A stretch of DNA of 48,882 nucleotides from Amphimedon queenslandica (lineage: Eukaryota; Porifera; Demospongiae; Haplosclerida; Niphatidae). Below are positions 23,495-33,134 of this stretch, piece by piece. Each line of letters begins with the position of its first letter. Positions within the stretch are counted from its first letter, which is position 1. Both the position numbers and the translations under genes were made by a program. The notes under the pieces were generated by a model. That model worked only from the letters and a program-made list of their open reading frames with translations, did not search any database and was not told where the DNA came from. The stretch covers positions 171,773 through 220,654 of the forward strand of contig NW_003546340.1 of assembly GCF_000090795.2 (NCBI RefSeq), read 5' to 3'.

Positions 23495-26402
23495 TATTGT
23501 TGTTTTAGATCTACCAAGAGGCTGGATGAAGACAAAGACATCGCAAGGGACGGCATATTACATTGAGTAAGTTGAAACAATTTTAAACGGATAACAACAT
23601 GCGCCTTTCTTCTTTCCCCAGTACATTATCAGGCAATCATGCCCAATGGCAGCACCCCGAACTGTCAGAGCTCTACAGAAGCTTCAACAGTAAATTCCAG
23701 TACAGTTTCTATCCATCCCCAGCTTATCCAATATCACTAAGACTGAGGTGCATCCAGAAACACATACAATGTAAGTTACTGAAACTACTAGCTACATATT
23801 CTATATATAGTAGGAGACTATGAACTTTATAATGCAGAATACATGTACATGTACATGTAGCTAAAGTTGATTCATTTATAATAATATAAAGTAAAAGAGT
23901 CATTTTTTCTTTTATTTTTAGTCGAGGGTCTTCCCACTCAAATAGCATTGGACACGTTTGAGTATTATGGTTTAAAACAAGATCCATACACTAATCTCTC
24001 ATCGTCAGAGATGATTGAGATATCCCTCAGTCTCTTTCACAAGGCAGCCTCTCTTTCCTCTGGTGGCCCTGGTATGGAGTCTGACGAGTTTGGAGGTGTC
24101 CACTCCTTAACCAGTAGAGCTAGCATTGATGTCAATAGAGCAGTTGAACTAGCAGTTTCGTGGATACAAGACGTTTTTGACTTGTGAGTTTATTTTGGTG
24201 TTACTGGTTGTTGCTATTATTGTTATTATTATTGTTATTATTATTATTGTTATTGTTATTATTGTTGTTGTTGTTGTTGTTGTTTAGAACTCACACTGGG
24301 TTTGTTAATGCTCTTTCTTTCCAAGTTGCTATTATTTGTCTCTCGTCAACAAAGATGGATGAAAAGCACAAAGGTACACTATATATGAGAGGAAATATTC
24401 TCAATGACAAATACTTAAAATACTTGTGCATTGTAGCATTGTTCCATGTAATGTCAAGAGGGAGGACTACAGTTGATCGTGTTGGCTTCCTCTCTTTCCT
24501 AGAAACACTTGTACAGGTACATACATGTACATGTACATTACTAGTATCCATTATTATTATAGTTTATTGTGTCCATTATGTGTTCATTATGTGTCCATCT
24601 TCCTTCCATAGATCCCACAGAGTATGACGGACAATCAATACTGCACATTAGATAATCTTGAGGCTCATGTCAATGATTGCTTCAAGAAGGTATACAGCAG
24701 TCTATCTCACTACAAAAAAAATATTACTCTCCATTTTTTATTTCCACTATTGTCCCCCTCCACTCTTTAGTATGCTACAGGTATTCAGTTACACAGTGTT
24801 GGGTATATGGCTTGGTCACAGGCTGAACCACTCCCAATAGCTTGGTTACCTATACTCCACAGAATGGCAGCCGCTGAAACAAGTAAATAATAAATAATAA
24901 TAATAGTAATAAGTATAATGATATTGTGTTTATATCAGTGGAACATAATATCAAGTGTTCTGTCTGTCGCTTGCCATCTATTATTGGTTTCCGTTACAAG
25001 TGTCTGCAGTGTAGTAACTTTAACATGTGTCAGGTTAGTAGCATTGGAAAACAACTACTCTATGGATATTGTTTCATGTTATGGTACATTACATAGGAAT
25101 GTTATTGGTCTGGTAAGACAGGGAAAGATCATGACAGGTCAAAACATTTCATGGAAGAGTATTGCATTTCTGTAAGTAGTACATGTACATGTAGTACAGG
25201 GAAATTGGCTATTTTAAAATGGCCGTAACTTGAAAAATTTTAGTCGGAACTGCATCAAACTTTCTACATAGCATAAGTACATCAATGTGTATCAAAAAAT
25301 GTAATAAAAATTGGGAGTGATTTTGGAGCCATTTTTCAGAAAAAACCATGGGCTATAGTACAGGGAAATTTTCAAAAAATGGCTCATTTTTAAAAATGGC
25401 CATAACTTAAAAAATTTTAGTTGGAATCAGCTCAAACTTTCTACACAGCATAAGGGCATCAATATGTATCAGAAAATGTAATAAAAATTTAAAGCGATTT
25501 TTGAGCCATTTTAAAGGAAAAACCATAAACTATACATGCGAACAAGCACACACTTATACTGACCCTCTTGTTTTTTATTTATTGTAGCCTGACGAACGTG
25601 GAAACTTCTTCCGCACCCTTGGAAACAGAGGAAAAAAGAAATCATCAATTCAACGCAAACCTGACCTAACTGCTTCTCTGGACACTGGCGGTTATCATCT
25701 TAAACCAAGGTATAAAATAACAACATTATATGCAAAATTTATTTTATTGCCCTATAAATTCTGCAACTGCTTCTTTAAATTTGTATTATTATTTATTATC
25801 AATATTTATATTTCTATGCAGTGTACAAGAGTATCATTCTCATTCACTCAAGCGTGAAGCTTCTCCTTCGCTCAATTCTCTCACAACTACTGCCTCCAGT
25901 AGCAGTGTAGGGGCACTAGAGAGAAGGGGCAGTCTCACTCAGTTAACGGCAGATTCAATCTCTCCCTCTCAATCAAATGACCTCACGTTATTAGACGATT
26001 CTGATAAGATCAAGAAACTCCGTCATTACATCAGATTAGGGGACGAAAGAGGAGGAGGAGGAGGAGGGATACCGGCCAGCCATAGCTTTGACTTTGGTCG
26101 TGGGGCATCTGCAAATGATTTAGCTCCACCTTTGCCTCCTCGTAACCTCATAAAGAAGAGAATACCAAGGAATTCAGAAGTAACAGCTCCAGTAGTTTCG
26201 CCATTGTAAGGAGATATAATTTTGTATACTCTTTATTGCTATAATTTTTTCTATTCTGTATACTCTTTATTGCTAATATTTGCTAACCTGTAGGTCCTCA
26301 TCTCCTAACAGGTCACCAGTGCTGGCTCACACTGGCCTCCATCATGTGAATAGACAGCCATTCGACCATCAGCACTATCAGCTGAGATCATTAAAACAAT
26401 AG
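11023..26402 (+). CDS. DMD-like: Dystrophin-family protein without CH domains
   Basis: Thirty-four coding exons join in phase (first 11023-11208, 13170-14222, 14363-14731; last 25588-25709, 25822-26205, 26294-26402), giving 7956 nt and about 2651 residues. Order: spectrin-like repeat (1-170), Ser/Pro-rich segment with SPRPPS repeats (about 200-300), further coiled-coil spectrin-like repeats with Pro-rich breaks to about 2090, WW domain (about 2096-2128, RGW..YYID..QWQHPEL, exons 23509-23566 and 23622-23770), dystrophin EF-hand region (to about 2390, with WLPILHRMAAAET), ZZ finger (about 2396-2447: CSVC, CLQC, CQEC, HDRSKH). Family members tie dystroglycan to the cortex. No calponin-homology actin-binding pair is encoded, and the upstream neighbour leaves no room for it. 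After ZZ the tail is Ser/Pro-rich with no clear dystrobrevin-binding coiled coil. AATAAA at 26767. Confidence 0.9.
11209..13169 (+). other. Large first coding intron of the dystrophin gene
   Basis: About 1.96 kb, the longest intron in the window, with donor AAG|GTATGC and acceptor TTTTCAATAG. It holds a (GT)n tract at 11416-11442 and otherwise AT-rich sequence. No exon keeps the flanking phase, and the spectrin-like repeat reads smoothly across the junction. Size and position would suit an enhancer, but nothing specific is recognisable. Confidence 0.5.
13636..13860 (+). repeat. 18-bp coding minisatellite (SPRPPS/Y)
   Basis: About twelve units related to CGTCCACCGTCCTCCCCT inside dystrophin exon 2. 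Each encodes a six-residue RPPSSP or RPPYSP unit; the last five are almost identical. Because 18 is a multiple of 3, all frames stay open, which produces spurious overlapping ORFs on both strands. The product would be a proline-rich, SH3/WW-ligand-like, disordered arm after the first spectrin-like repeat. Confidence 0.9.
14732..15357 (+). other. Dystrophin intron without other features
   Basis: 626 bp between exons 3 and 4. It includes a GCATGCATGCATGG run near 15055 and AT-rich sequence. No exon or repeat family member seen. Confidence 0.4.
17473..17502. repeat. (CT)n tract in dystrophin intron 7
   Basis: About 15 CT units some 65 bp before the acceptor of exon 8 (17566). It is too far from the acceptor to be the polypyrimidine tract itself. 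Confidence 0.8.
18727..19342 (+). other. Dystrophin intron 10
   Basis: 616 bp, AT-rich, with a short (CA)n tract at about 19134-19147. Donor CAA|GTATGA and acceptor CTCTCACAG. No other structure recognised. Confidence 0.4.
19837..19902. repeat. (ATT)n microsatellite just after a splice donor
   Basis: Twenty or so ATT units start 17 bp after the exon 11 donor (19820) and run almost to the acceptor at 19927. The intron is only 108 bp, so the microsatellite makes up most of it. Confidence 0.9.
20790..21185. repeat. Dispersed intronic repeat, family 2, two monomers
   Basis: Fills intron 14 of the dystrophin gene. Two copies of AGCTCAAACTTGATATACAA and ACATAAGAACATGTATATGT followed by ATCAG(G/A)A(A/G)AAATTAT. 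Between them lies a perfect 20-bp palindrome CCCTGTACTATAGTACAGGG at 20960-20979. Clearly related to 4.1-4.7 kb and 36.9-37.5 kb. Confidence 0.85.
22933..22972. repeat. (TAA)n microsatellite starting at a splice donor
   Basis: The exon 21 donor reads CAA|GTAATAATAATAATA, so the microsatellite begins inside the donor consensus. A second tract of the same kind sits at 23463-23493 in the 64-bp intron that splits the WW domain. Confidence 0.85.
24205..24286. repeat. (TTATTG/TTATTA/TTG)n tract used as acceptor pyrimidine region
   Basis: Nearly the whole 104-bp intron 26 of the dystrophin gene is a T-rich trinucleotide array that runs straight into TGTTTAG|AACTC at 24287. Confidence 0.85.
25190..25545. 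repeat. Dispersed intronic repeat, family 1, two monomers
   Basis: In intron 31 of the dystrophin gene, directly after the ZZ-finger exon. Two copies of CAAACTTTCTACA(T/C)AGCATAA with GTATCA(A/G)AAAATGTAATAAA, separated by AAAAACCATGGGCTATAGTA and CAGGGAAATTTTCAAAAAAT. Same orientation as the 2.3-2.7 kb copies. Confidence 0.85.
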
Positions 26403-27015
26403 AAGAATGTATGCACACATACACACACACTCTCTCTCTTTATTCTATCATTTATAGTATTAATATGCATTTATCAATGGGAGCCATTATCATATTACCA
26501 TTATTATTATTATCATTATTATTATTATTATTATTATTACTATGTATAATTATTCATCAATATGTATGGCAATTTTATAAGCAATAATAATTGCATTATC
26601 GATTGTGTTCATTTTAGCTCCTAAGGCCCTCATATCACTGTGATTAACAGACTTGTATATGTATCATACACGCTCTGATTGTTCTTTTGATTGTTGACTC
26701 TATTTTTTACATGTTCAACTTAATAATGTCCTATTATTATTATTTCATATCATTGTTGTTTTGATTAATAAAGCTATATTGAGAATCTTAAAATGTCTCA
26801 CTTTCAAGTAACTATAAGTTTAAAATGTATTTAAAAACAATAAAAATAATAATATTAAAAACAATAATAATATTACTACAGAAATTATTAGTATTATCAT
26901 TGTACATCTATGATAAAAATTGCCACTGATTTAAAAATCAAGAGTCTTAAAAACAAAAGTGCTCAATTTAAAAATAAAATATCGAAGATCAACAAAAACT
27001 CTCGTGTCACACTAG
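26403..27015. other. Convergent 3' region between dystrophin and the SWAP70-like gene
   Basis: Contains the dystrophin AATAAA at 26767-26772 and a (TTA)n tract around 26498-26540. The rest is AT-rich. The SWAP70-like stop codon (minus strand) is at 27016-27018. Confidence 0.5.
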
Positions 27016-30000
27016 CTAACGAGGAGGGAGAGGAGGAAAAACATTATTTGAAGAAAAATCCGGTCTTCTAGGTGACCTAGAAAAACAAAAAAAAAACAAT
27101 TAAATACACATTAATGGCCTTTCTCTCCCATACCTTGGAGGTGGTACAGGTCCTGTTAGCTGAAGGTCGCCACGATTTGATTCCAATCTTTGAGGGACAG
27201 GGGGCGGAGGTGCTTCACCACTACCAGCTGGTGGATTGTAATGTACGTTCTGATACGAGTGAGAGGATTGGGACTCCGGCTCACCAGTGTAGCGTATATT
27301 CTGGTAAGGATGAGGTACTCCGTCAACAATTGCTGGCTCAGTGCTAGTGTTTAATGGAAGGGCTCCAGCTGAAGTCGAAGGATTCATTTTCTTAGAGTTA
27401 GGATCGTATCTAGCAGGCATCGAAGGAGGAGGTTTTTTAGCTTTTAGTTCTAAAGCTTTATCGACGTCTTTGCTAGCAACAGGTGACATTATGACGTCGC
27501 TGTAATCAAACTTGGTCCGTGCAATTGAAGGCTTGACAGGAGGAGGTTGCTGTGGCAGCTGCTGCTGCTGAAGAGGGTGTCCTCTTAATCCTCCATTACC
27601 TCTAGTGTTATCATCTAACGGTTTATCAGTCTCATCAGTCGATGTGTTACTAAAGGAGAGCTGGGCATAGCTACCAGAGCTATCCCCAATAAAAGTAGCA
27701 ATTGGTACGCTCTTTGTGGCACCTAAAGGTATCTTGTTCCTTGGTTTAGGAGCAGGTGCTCCAGACGCTGGTAGTAATGGTTGACCGCTCTTTGAAGGAG
27801 AGAAAACAGGAATCCTGTTATCGAAATCGTTTGATGGTTGCTGTCTGATGCCTTCTGAGTGAACCCCACGTGGTTTAACGAAAGGATTGTGTTGAGGGGA
27901 ACCATTGCTAGCTAAAGGAAGAGACGGTAATACTTTAGCACCTTTAGGAACTGGAGGAGGCGGAGTCTGAGTGTCCTCATCGTCATCTTCATTATCCAAA
28001 ACTTTATCAACTATTGCGTAATCATATCCACCAGCTGTAACATGTTCAACGCTCACTTTACGAGGGAGTACTGGTCTACCACTCGCCAAGGACTTTGATG
28101 GCGACAATGGTTCTTTTTGCTTGGGGACTGGAGGGGGCGGAGTTTCATTATCATGACGATGATAAGGCTGGACTGAGGACTGCCCCTTTGATTTCGGTAC
28201 TGGAGGAGGTGGAGTTTCATCATTTTTATTATCATCATCAATATCATCAAGAATTTTATCGACTAACGCATAATCATACCCACCAGCTGTGACGTGTTCA
28301 ATTTTAGAGGCACTGGTCTTGTGGACCAGTGGTGGCTGTCTATCAGTTGATGGTTTGGGTGGTTCCCTCGACTTGGGAACAGGAGGGGGAGGAGCCTGAT
28401 CACTGCCCTCAATATTGCCCATTTCTATTAACGAATAATTAGCACTTCCGTCTGAAAAATCTGTCTCCAACGTCCCCGTACTAACTTTATGATAGGGCAC
28501 TATAGGTGGACCACGCTTCTTATTACCAACAGTGTATGGAGGATCAGTAGGAGATGGGACAGTTGGAGGAGTAGTAGGAGAAGAGAAGGAATCAGGCTGG
28601 GTAGAAGAGGAAGGAACAGAAACAGGAGAAGTGGCACCATTGTGTTGCTGCTGTTGGTGATTGGCAGGTGGTAGGGCAGTGGGTTTGACTGTCCTATATA
28701 CTCCATCATTGTAATCTGTAGCCTGGACTGAACTATATGCTGGCAGTCTAGAAGAAGACTCTGGAAATAACTTAGAACGAGATATTGTTAGCCTATGGAC
28801 TAGGTTCCTGCCCCTCTCTGACTGGGCAGCAACGACCTGAGGACGAATAAAACATTTACATAAAATTAGATAACATTTACAAAAAAGCAAAACAAGGCTT
28901 CTAGTAACACTAGACTAATTACAAAAGGATTACTGTATGTGTGGTGTGTCTCATGATAAAAGGAAGTCTACAATTACTGGAATTAGAGCCAGTTTGGATG
29001 GTAGTAACTTATAAAGGGAAGTTAAATGAACGGGTGAGGAAGCACACTAATATAATTATGCAGTGTATAATTGTAGATACATATAAACCTGATGATAAAA
29101 GAATTATGAAGGTAGTATAAGAGTATCTATGTTATGTAGTGTATCTTTGTGTGTTTTTTGATATGATAAACATATCCAAAGACAGAATATGAGAATAACA
29201 AACACACACACACTGACAGCATCTAATGCATGCATTGTGTAATGTATGCACGTACCACTTTGATGGCTTCTATCCAATCCTTCTGCATCTGTGGATCAGG
29301 AGCACAGATGTGATACGGTCTTTGCGTGATGCCGTCAATAACTTGAAACAAGTAGTTGCGGCCTTTAGCAGCTGGCAAGGTGTCGACCTTTGTGTTTAAA
29401 TTAATTGTGATGAAACCCTACAGGATTATCATTGTTTTATAAAAGTAATGTGAAAATGAACACAAAATGATAACAGGCGATTAATGCTGTATACACAATA
29501 CACAAGACCACATTATTAAAGCAAGCAATGAGTCACACAAGCATCAAATGTCATACCATCAATTTATCATCATTATTTACTGTCAGCTGTAGCTGTAAAT
29601 TCTAACACTTTTATATAAGAATACTGAGAACAGAGCAAAGTAGAGTGTGGATAGTAATCATCCACACACAAAACACATGGAGTACTTACTATCAAGTTAT
29701 TACTGCCAACTACCATATAAGCATCACATATTTTGTACATTACATGCTATGACAGTTTACTCGTCCATGTACATACATGTATTTGCATCATTCACATACT
29801 GTGTCAGCAAGTTGGGACTGTTTCTGTTAGTGTGTCATAGGGAGCTTATTTTAACTGTCTATGAGTCAGAAAACTAGCCATCAAATCAATGCAGCGTCAT
29901 TGTTAAAATTACAGTGCAATTATAAACTGTACATAAAGCTGGATATATGATACTGCTGATGGTATGAAGGGAGATTACACTGCTAATGAAGTCATGTATT

Positions 30001-30940
30001 ATGTATATATTGTATATTCATTCCATCAAGTCATTCACTCATCAATTTATGTTTGTGCAACCATGCACTTGTGGAAATCAATAGCAAGGACAATGAAAAA
30101 TGAAAGAAAAGGGAAACAGAGTAAATAAAAAAAAAGAGAGAGAGAAGCTAAAACATAAAAAGAATGATTTCTTACTTTTTGTATTCTGTTTTCCAGTGAC
30201 TCGTAATAGATGAGGTTAGTGCTTGTTAAAACAAACCATCTTTCTTTCCACGTCTGAACTTTGTGGCCTTTCTTTACCATCTTCCCCTGCTTCAATATCT
30301 CATGGACAACCTCCTCATAAAGTGACTGAATGACGTGCATCTGGAGGAGGTGGTAATGTTTCTCGGCCAATGCACTGAAAAAAGACCAGAAATCAACACT
30401 CTCTTGATTACAAAACCACTCTGCAATGTGTACAGGAGACTGAGGCTGACCGTTGGCTAAGAATATCTTCATGACCAGCTCCGTGATGTCATTGATGTGT
30501 ACTTGCCCATAACCCTCTGTGTCCAGTTTATTGAACATGGCCCAGAGCTGTCGACCGAGGAGTCTCTGGACTGTCTCACAGAGTATCTTACGATCAGGCT
30601 TAGAGCTATAGACGTCCCACGATATTGTGAGAAGTGGATCAAGATTAGCATCCAGTTTATCCTGAGCTCTCTTTATTATGTGCTCTTCAACGTCAGCGAC
30701 AAAATCACTCCTGGACATCGTTCCACGGTAAAATGCCTCAACGCTTGAATTGCCTGGCTTGTATGGTTTGGTGGCGGTGAGGGAGAATCCATTGTTGAGC
30801 TGTTCCCAGAATGCCTCGTAGTTCGTGCGGGAGCTGCCCTCGTGAACAAAATGTCCCTTTTCTCTAAGAGTGTCAAAACACTGGGATATGAGGTTCATTC
30901 TTAGGTGAACTGTGCTTGGTTGAGATATCACGGCAGCCAT
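27016..30940 (-). CDS. DEF6/SWAP70-like: SWAP70/DEF6-type EF-hand/PH scaffold with SH3- and tyrosine-motif tail
   Basis: Four coding exons in phase: 30940-30176, 29417-29256, 28836-27134, 27076-27016 (2691 nt, 896 residues). Residues 1-210 match the helical/EF-hand-like half of SWAP70/DEF6, ending EEVVHEILKQGKMVKKGH. A PH domain follows (about 217-309: TWKERWFVL..YYES, KDWIEAIKV), cut by one intron. Known SWAP70/DEF6 proteins then have a coiled coil with Rac/Rho exchange activity. Here a roughly 590-residue disordered tail replaces it. It carries five PPPPVP(K/Q) motifs and a final PPLPPR (SH3 ligands), a duplicated HVTAGGYDYA(L/I)VDK block, and YSLI, YAQL, YSDV, YQNI and YQNV motifs like SH2 docking sites. 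This suggests an adaptor recruited to phosphoinositides; it is an inference. The family call is firm for the N-terminal half only. Confidence 0.8.
28837..29255 (-). other. Intron 2 of the SWAP70-like gene
   Basis: 419 bp between the PH exon and the long tail exon, with donor GTG|GTACGT and acceptor CCTCAG. It includes a short (CA)n run at about 29200-29213. No other feature seen. Confidence 0.4.
29418..30175 (-). other. Intron 1 of the SWAP70-like gene, within the PH domain
   Basis: 758 bp. Small plus-strand ORFs here have no family resemblance and no splice context. Nothing else recognised. Confidence 0.4.
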
Positions 30941-31832
30941 GATGGAATGCGTGTGGTCTGAGGAAGAAGAGAGACAGAGAGGGGGGGAATGGAGGAAAAA
31001 GGAGAGTTAAAAGGAGAGAAGGAAACAGAGAACTCAAGTTGACTTTAATATTCTCCGTAAATGTTGGTTTTGGCAGCAGACATAAAGAATACAATACAAG
31101 ACTATGCAAGACTTAGGGTAGCTACAATATACATGCATGGGTATACAAGGCCCATTACTTGATAATAATAATAATAAACAATTACATGATAATGATAATG
31201 ATAACAATATTAATGCTGTATCACAGAAGCAGACATGGAACAACGACCCTCAGAATTTTTACATAGTTTTAGAATTTATTTATAGTAGGTAAACAAATTA
31301 AATAATCCAATTTACAAACTTACAAAAAGAACAAGACCACTAAAACAAGGGCCGGGAGCTGAGGCTAACCTCAAAAGACGGAGAGTTTACAGGATAAAGA
31401 GGCAGCCTGACAGCACAGCACAGCAGGATTACAGACACGTCGCAAAACAGTAAAGACAGAAGAGGAAGAGAGAGATGCTCTGCTATGCGTGATCGCTCTG
31501 CAGATTGAACATCTACACCCTTTTATTGCAGGGTGTGGCTACTGCTGTGATGATATTCATTACTTTAAACACACCTACAAAAATATGAATAGCAACAATT
31601 AGCAAGCTCAATTCATTTTCATTGCATGCTAAATAGAATGCTTTATATGGCTAATGGAATTGTGTAGCACAAATTATTCATTGACTATTGAGACCATTGA
31701 TAGACAGCATGATCTAATCATCTAGACATGTTTTTGTCTAAGACTATACTCTGAACTTTTTGATTTAAAATAAAAACATGAAATAACTGTCAACATAATA
31801 ATAACTGTCATATAATAATAAATATTTCTTGT
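30941..31832 (-). other. 5' UTR/promoter of the SWAP70-like gene and 3' end of SMIM12
   Basis: No coding exon found. A purine-rich stretch (30957-31030) lies just upstream of the start codon. A GGGTGTGGCT box is at 31531-31540 and the 31300-31520 segment is less AT-rich, so a transcription start near 31.5 kb for the minus gene is plausible, with a 5' UTR intron. Confidence 0.3.
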
Positions 31833-32090
31833 TCATTTTAATTCTTTCAATTGTCTCTCGTGTCTCTTTTCTTCAATACTCTTTGATGGTCCAGCCTCTA
31901 CAGGTTTACGTATCCATCCCTCCAGCTTATAGCCCACATAACCGACTGTGATAGTGAAAGGAAGCATTACCCAGGGAGCATAAGTCCTTACAAGACCAAC
32001 TATCACTTGGTAGACCATTTTTGAAGGAGTAGAAGATGGGAGGGGCTCGTTATTAATCTCTGTGCTGGGCCCGGTATGGGTGGAGCTCAT
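31833..32090 (-). CDS. SMIM12: Small integral membrane protein 12 (SMIM12)
   Basis: Single-exon ORF of 85 residues ending in TGA at 31833. The core LVRTYAPWVMLPFTITVGYV (one transmembrane segment), then GYKLEGWIR and the charged SIEEKRHERQLKELK, matches vertebrate SMIM12 ([28 protein letters not shown]...). The family protein is about 92 residues and usually starts a few residues before the VRTYAP motif. An internal Met at residue 24 (MVYQVIVGLVRTY) is therefore a credible alternative start, and the first 23 residues may be extra. Function of the family is poorly known. It lies head-to-head with PLC-beta. Confidence 0.85.
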   Translation of the reverse strand: MSSTHTGPSTEINNEPLPSSTPSKMVYQVIVGLVRTYAPWVMLPFTITVGYVGYKLEGWIRKPVEAGPSKSIEEKRHERQLKELK

Positions 32091-32309
32091 TAGTAAAAAT
32101 AGGTGGAGCTACTTTGCAATAATTATTATGCGCGGTCGATCACGCGCGGTTAGTGACCTCCACCCATAGCCCAGCCCAATACTTAACACAGGCTCGGGGT
32201 GGTTTGTTTTGGAGAAGCAGAGAGGAGCAAGGTGAAGAGAAAAGAGGACTAACTGTACTCCAAATAAAGACTCTATCCTCTTTGTTTTGCAGCTAAAAGT
32301 CTAGCAAGC
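32091..32309. promoter_or_regulatory. Bidirectional promoter, SMIM12 / PLC-beta
   Basis: Only 219 bp separate the two start codons. A GC-rich island in AT-rich DNA holds two near-identical CGCGCGGT boxes (TGCGCGGTCGATCACGCGCG region, about 32130-32149), the second inverted over TCGA/GATC. A pyrimidine-rich CTCTTTGTTTTGCAG at 32278-32292 just before the PLC-beta start could be a 5' UTR acceptor. Confidence 0.5.
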
Positions 32310-32874
32310 ATGGCTGGCCACATTGTCGTGAAGAGGCTCGAGAAGCAGACGCCGCCTGAGCGTTTATTAAAAGGCATAGACTTTTGGAAATGGGAAGAAG
32401 TAAAAGCATGAGAGAGAGAAAAGAGAACCACACGCACACAATAAGAAATAGTTGATAAGAGTGGAAATTGGCTGGGTTCCTTGGCTCTTAAATTAACAAA
32501 CTAAAAATTAAAAATAAAAGACACTCAAATATCCCCATGAGCCATGTTTCCCCCTTTACCTCATTCCTCTCTCCTTTCTTCTCTTTCTTTTCGTCCCAGG
32601 GTGACACCATAGCTCATAAAATGTGCTTTAAGGTTGATTCTGAAGGATACTTTCTTTCTGCAACTGGGGATGATCCCTCCAAAGTAAGTGTAGCCGTTGA
32701 GAATGTACATACTGTAGCTTCCTAATGTTGGTATGACAATAATGAGTGCATTAAATACAATTATTGCGTACAAATTGTTTTCGAATGTACACATGTCAAT
32801 AAGTAATTGCGCAAGACTATTTGTATTGTGTAGTAATTATGTATAACTCTTCCCCTCTCTCTCTCTTTTTGATT

Positions 32875-32960
<86 letters not shown>

Positions 32961-33081
32961 CAGAGTGCCCTTGTTTGGGATCTTGTTGTTGTAAGTGATG
33001 TCAGAGCTGGTAAAGTACCCAAGGTTTGTTTTTAATAAATGCAGCTGCAAAATAATAATAATAAATAATACATGTATCATC

Positions 33082-33134
<53 letters not shown>

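Noticed and set aside
24184..24627. 147-codon ORF with a poly-Leu stretch resembling a signal peptide
   Set aside because: The poly-Leu is a TTA/TTG microsatellite in an intron. The real exon starts at 24288 and codes the dystrophin EF-hand region in another phase.
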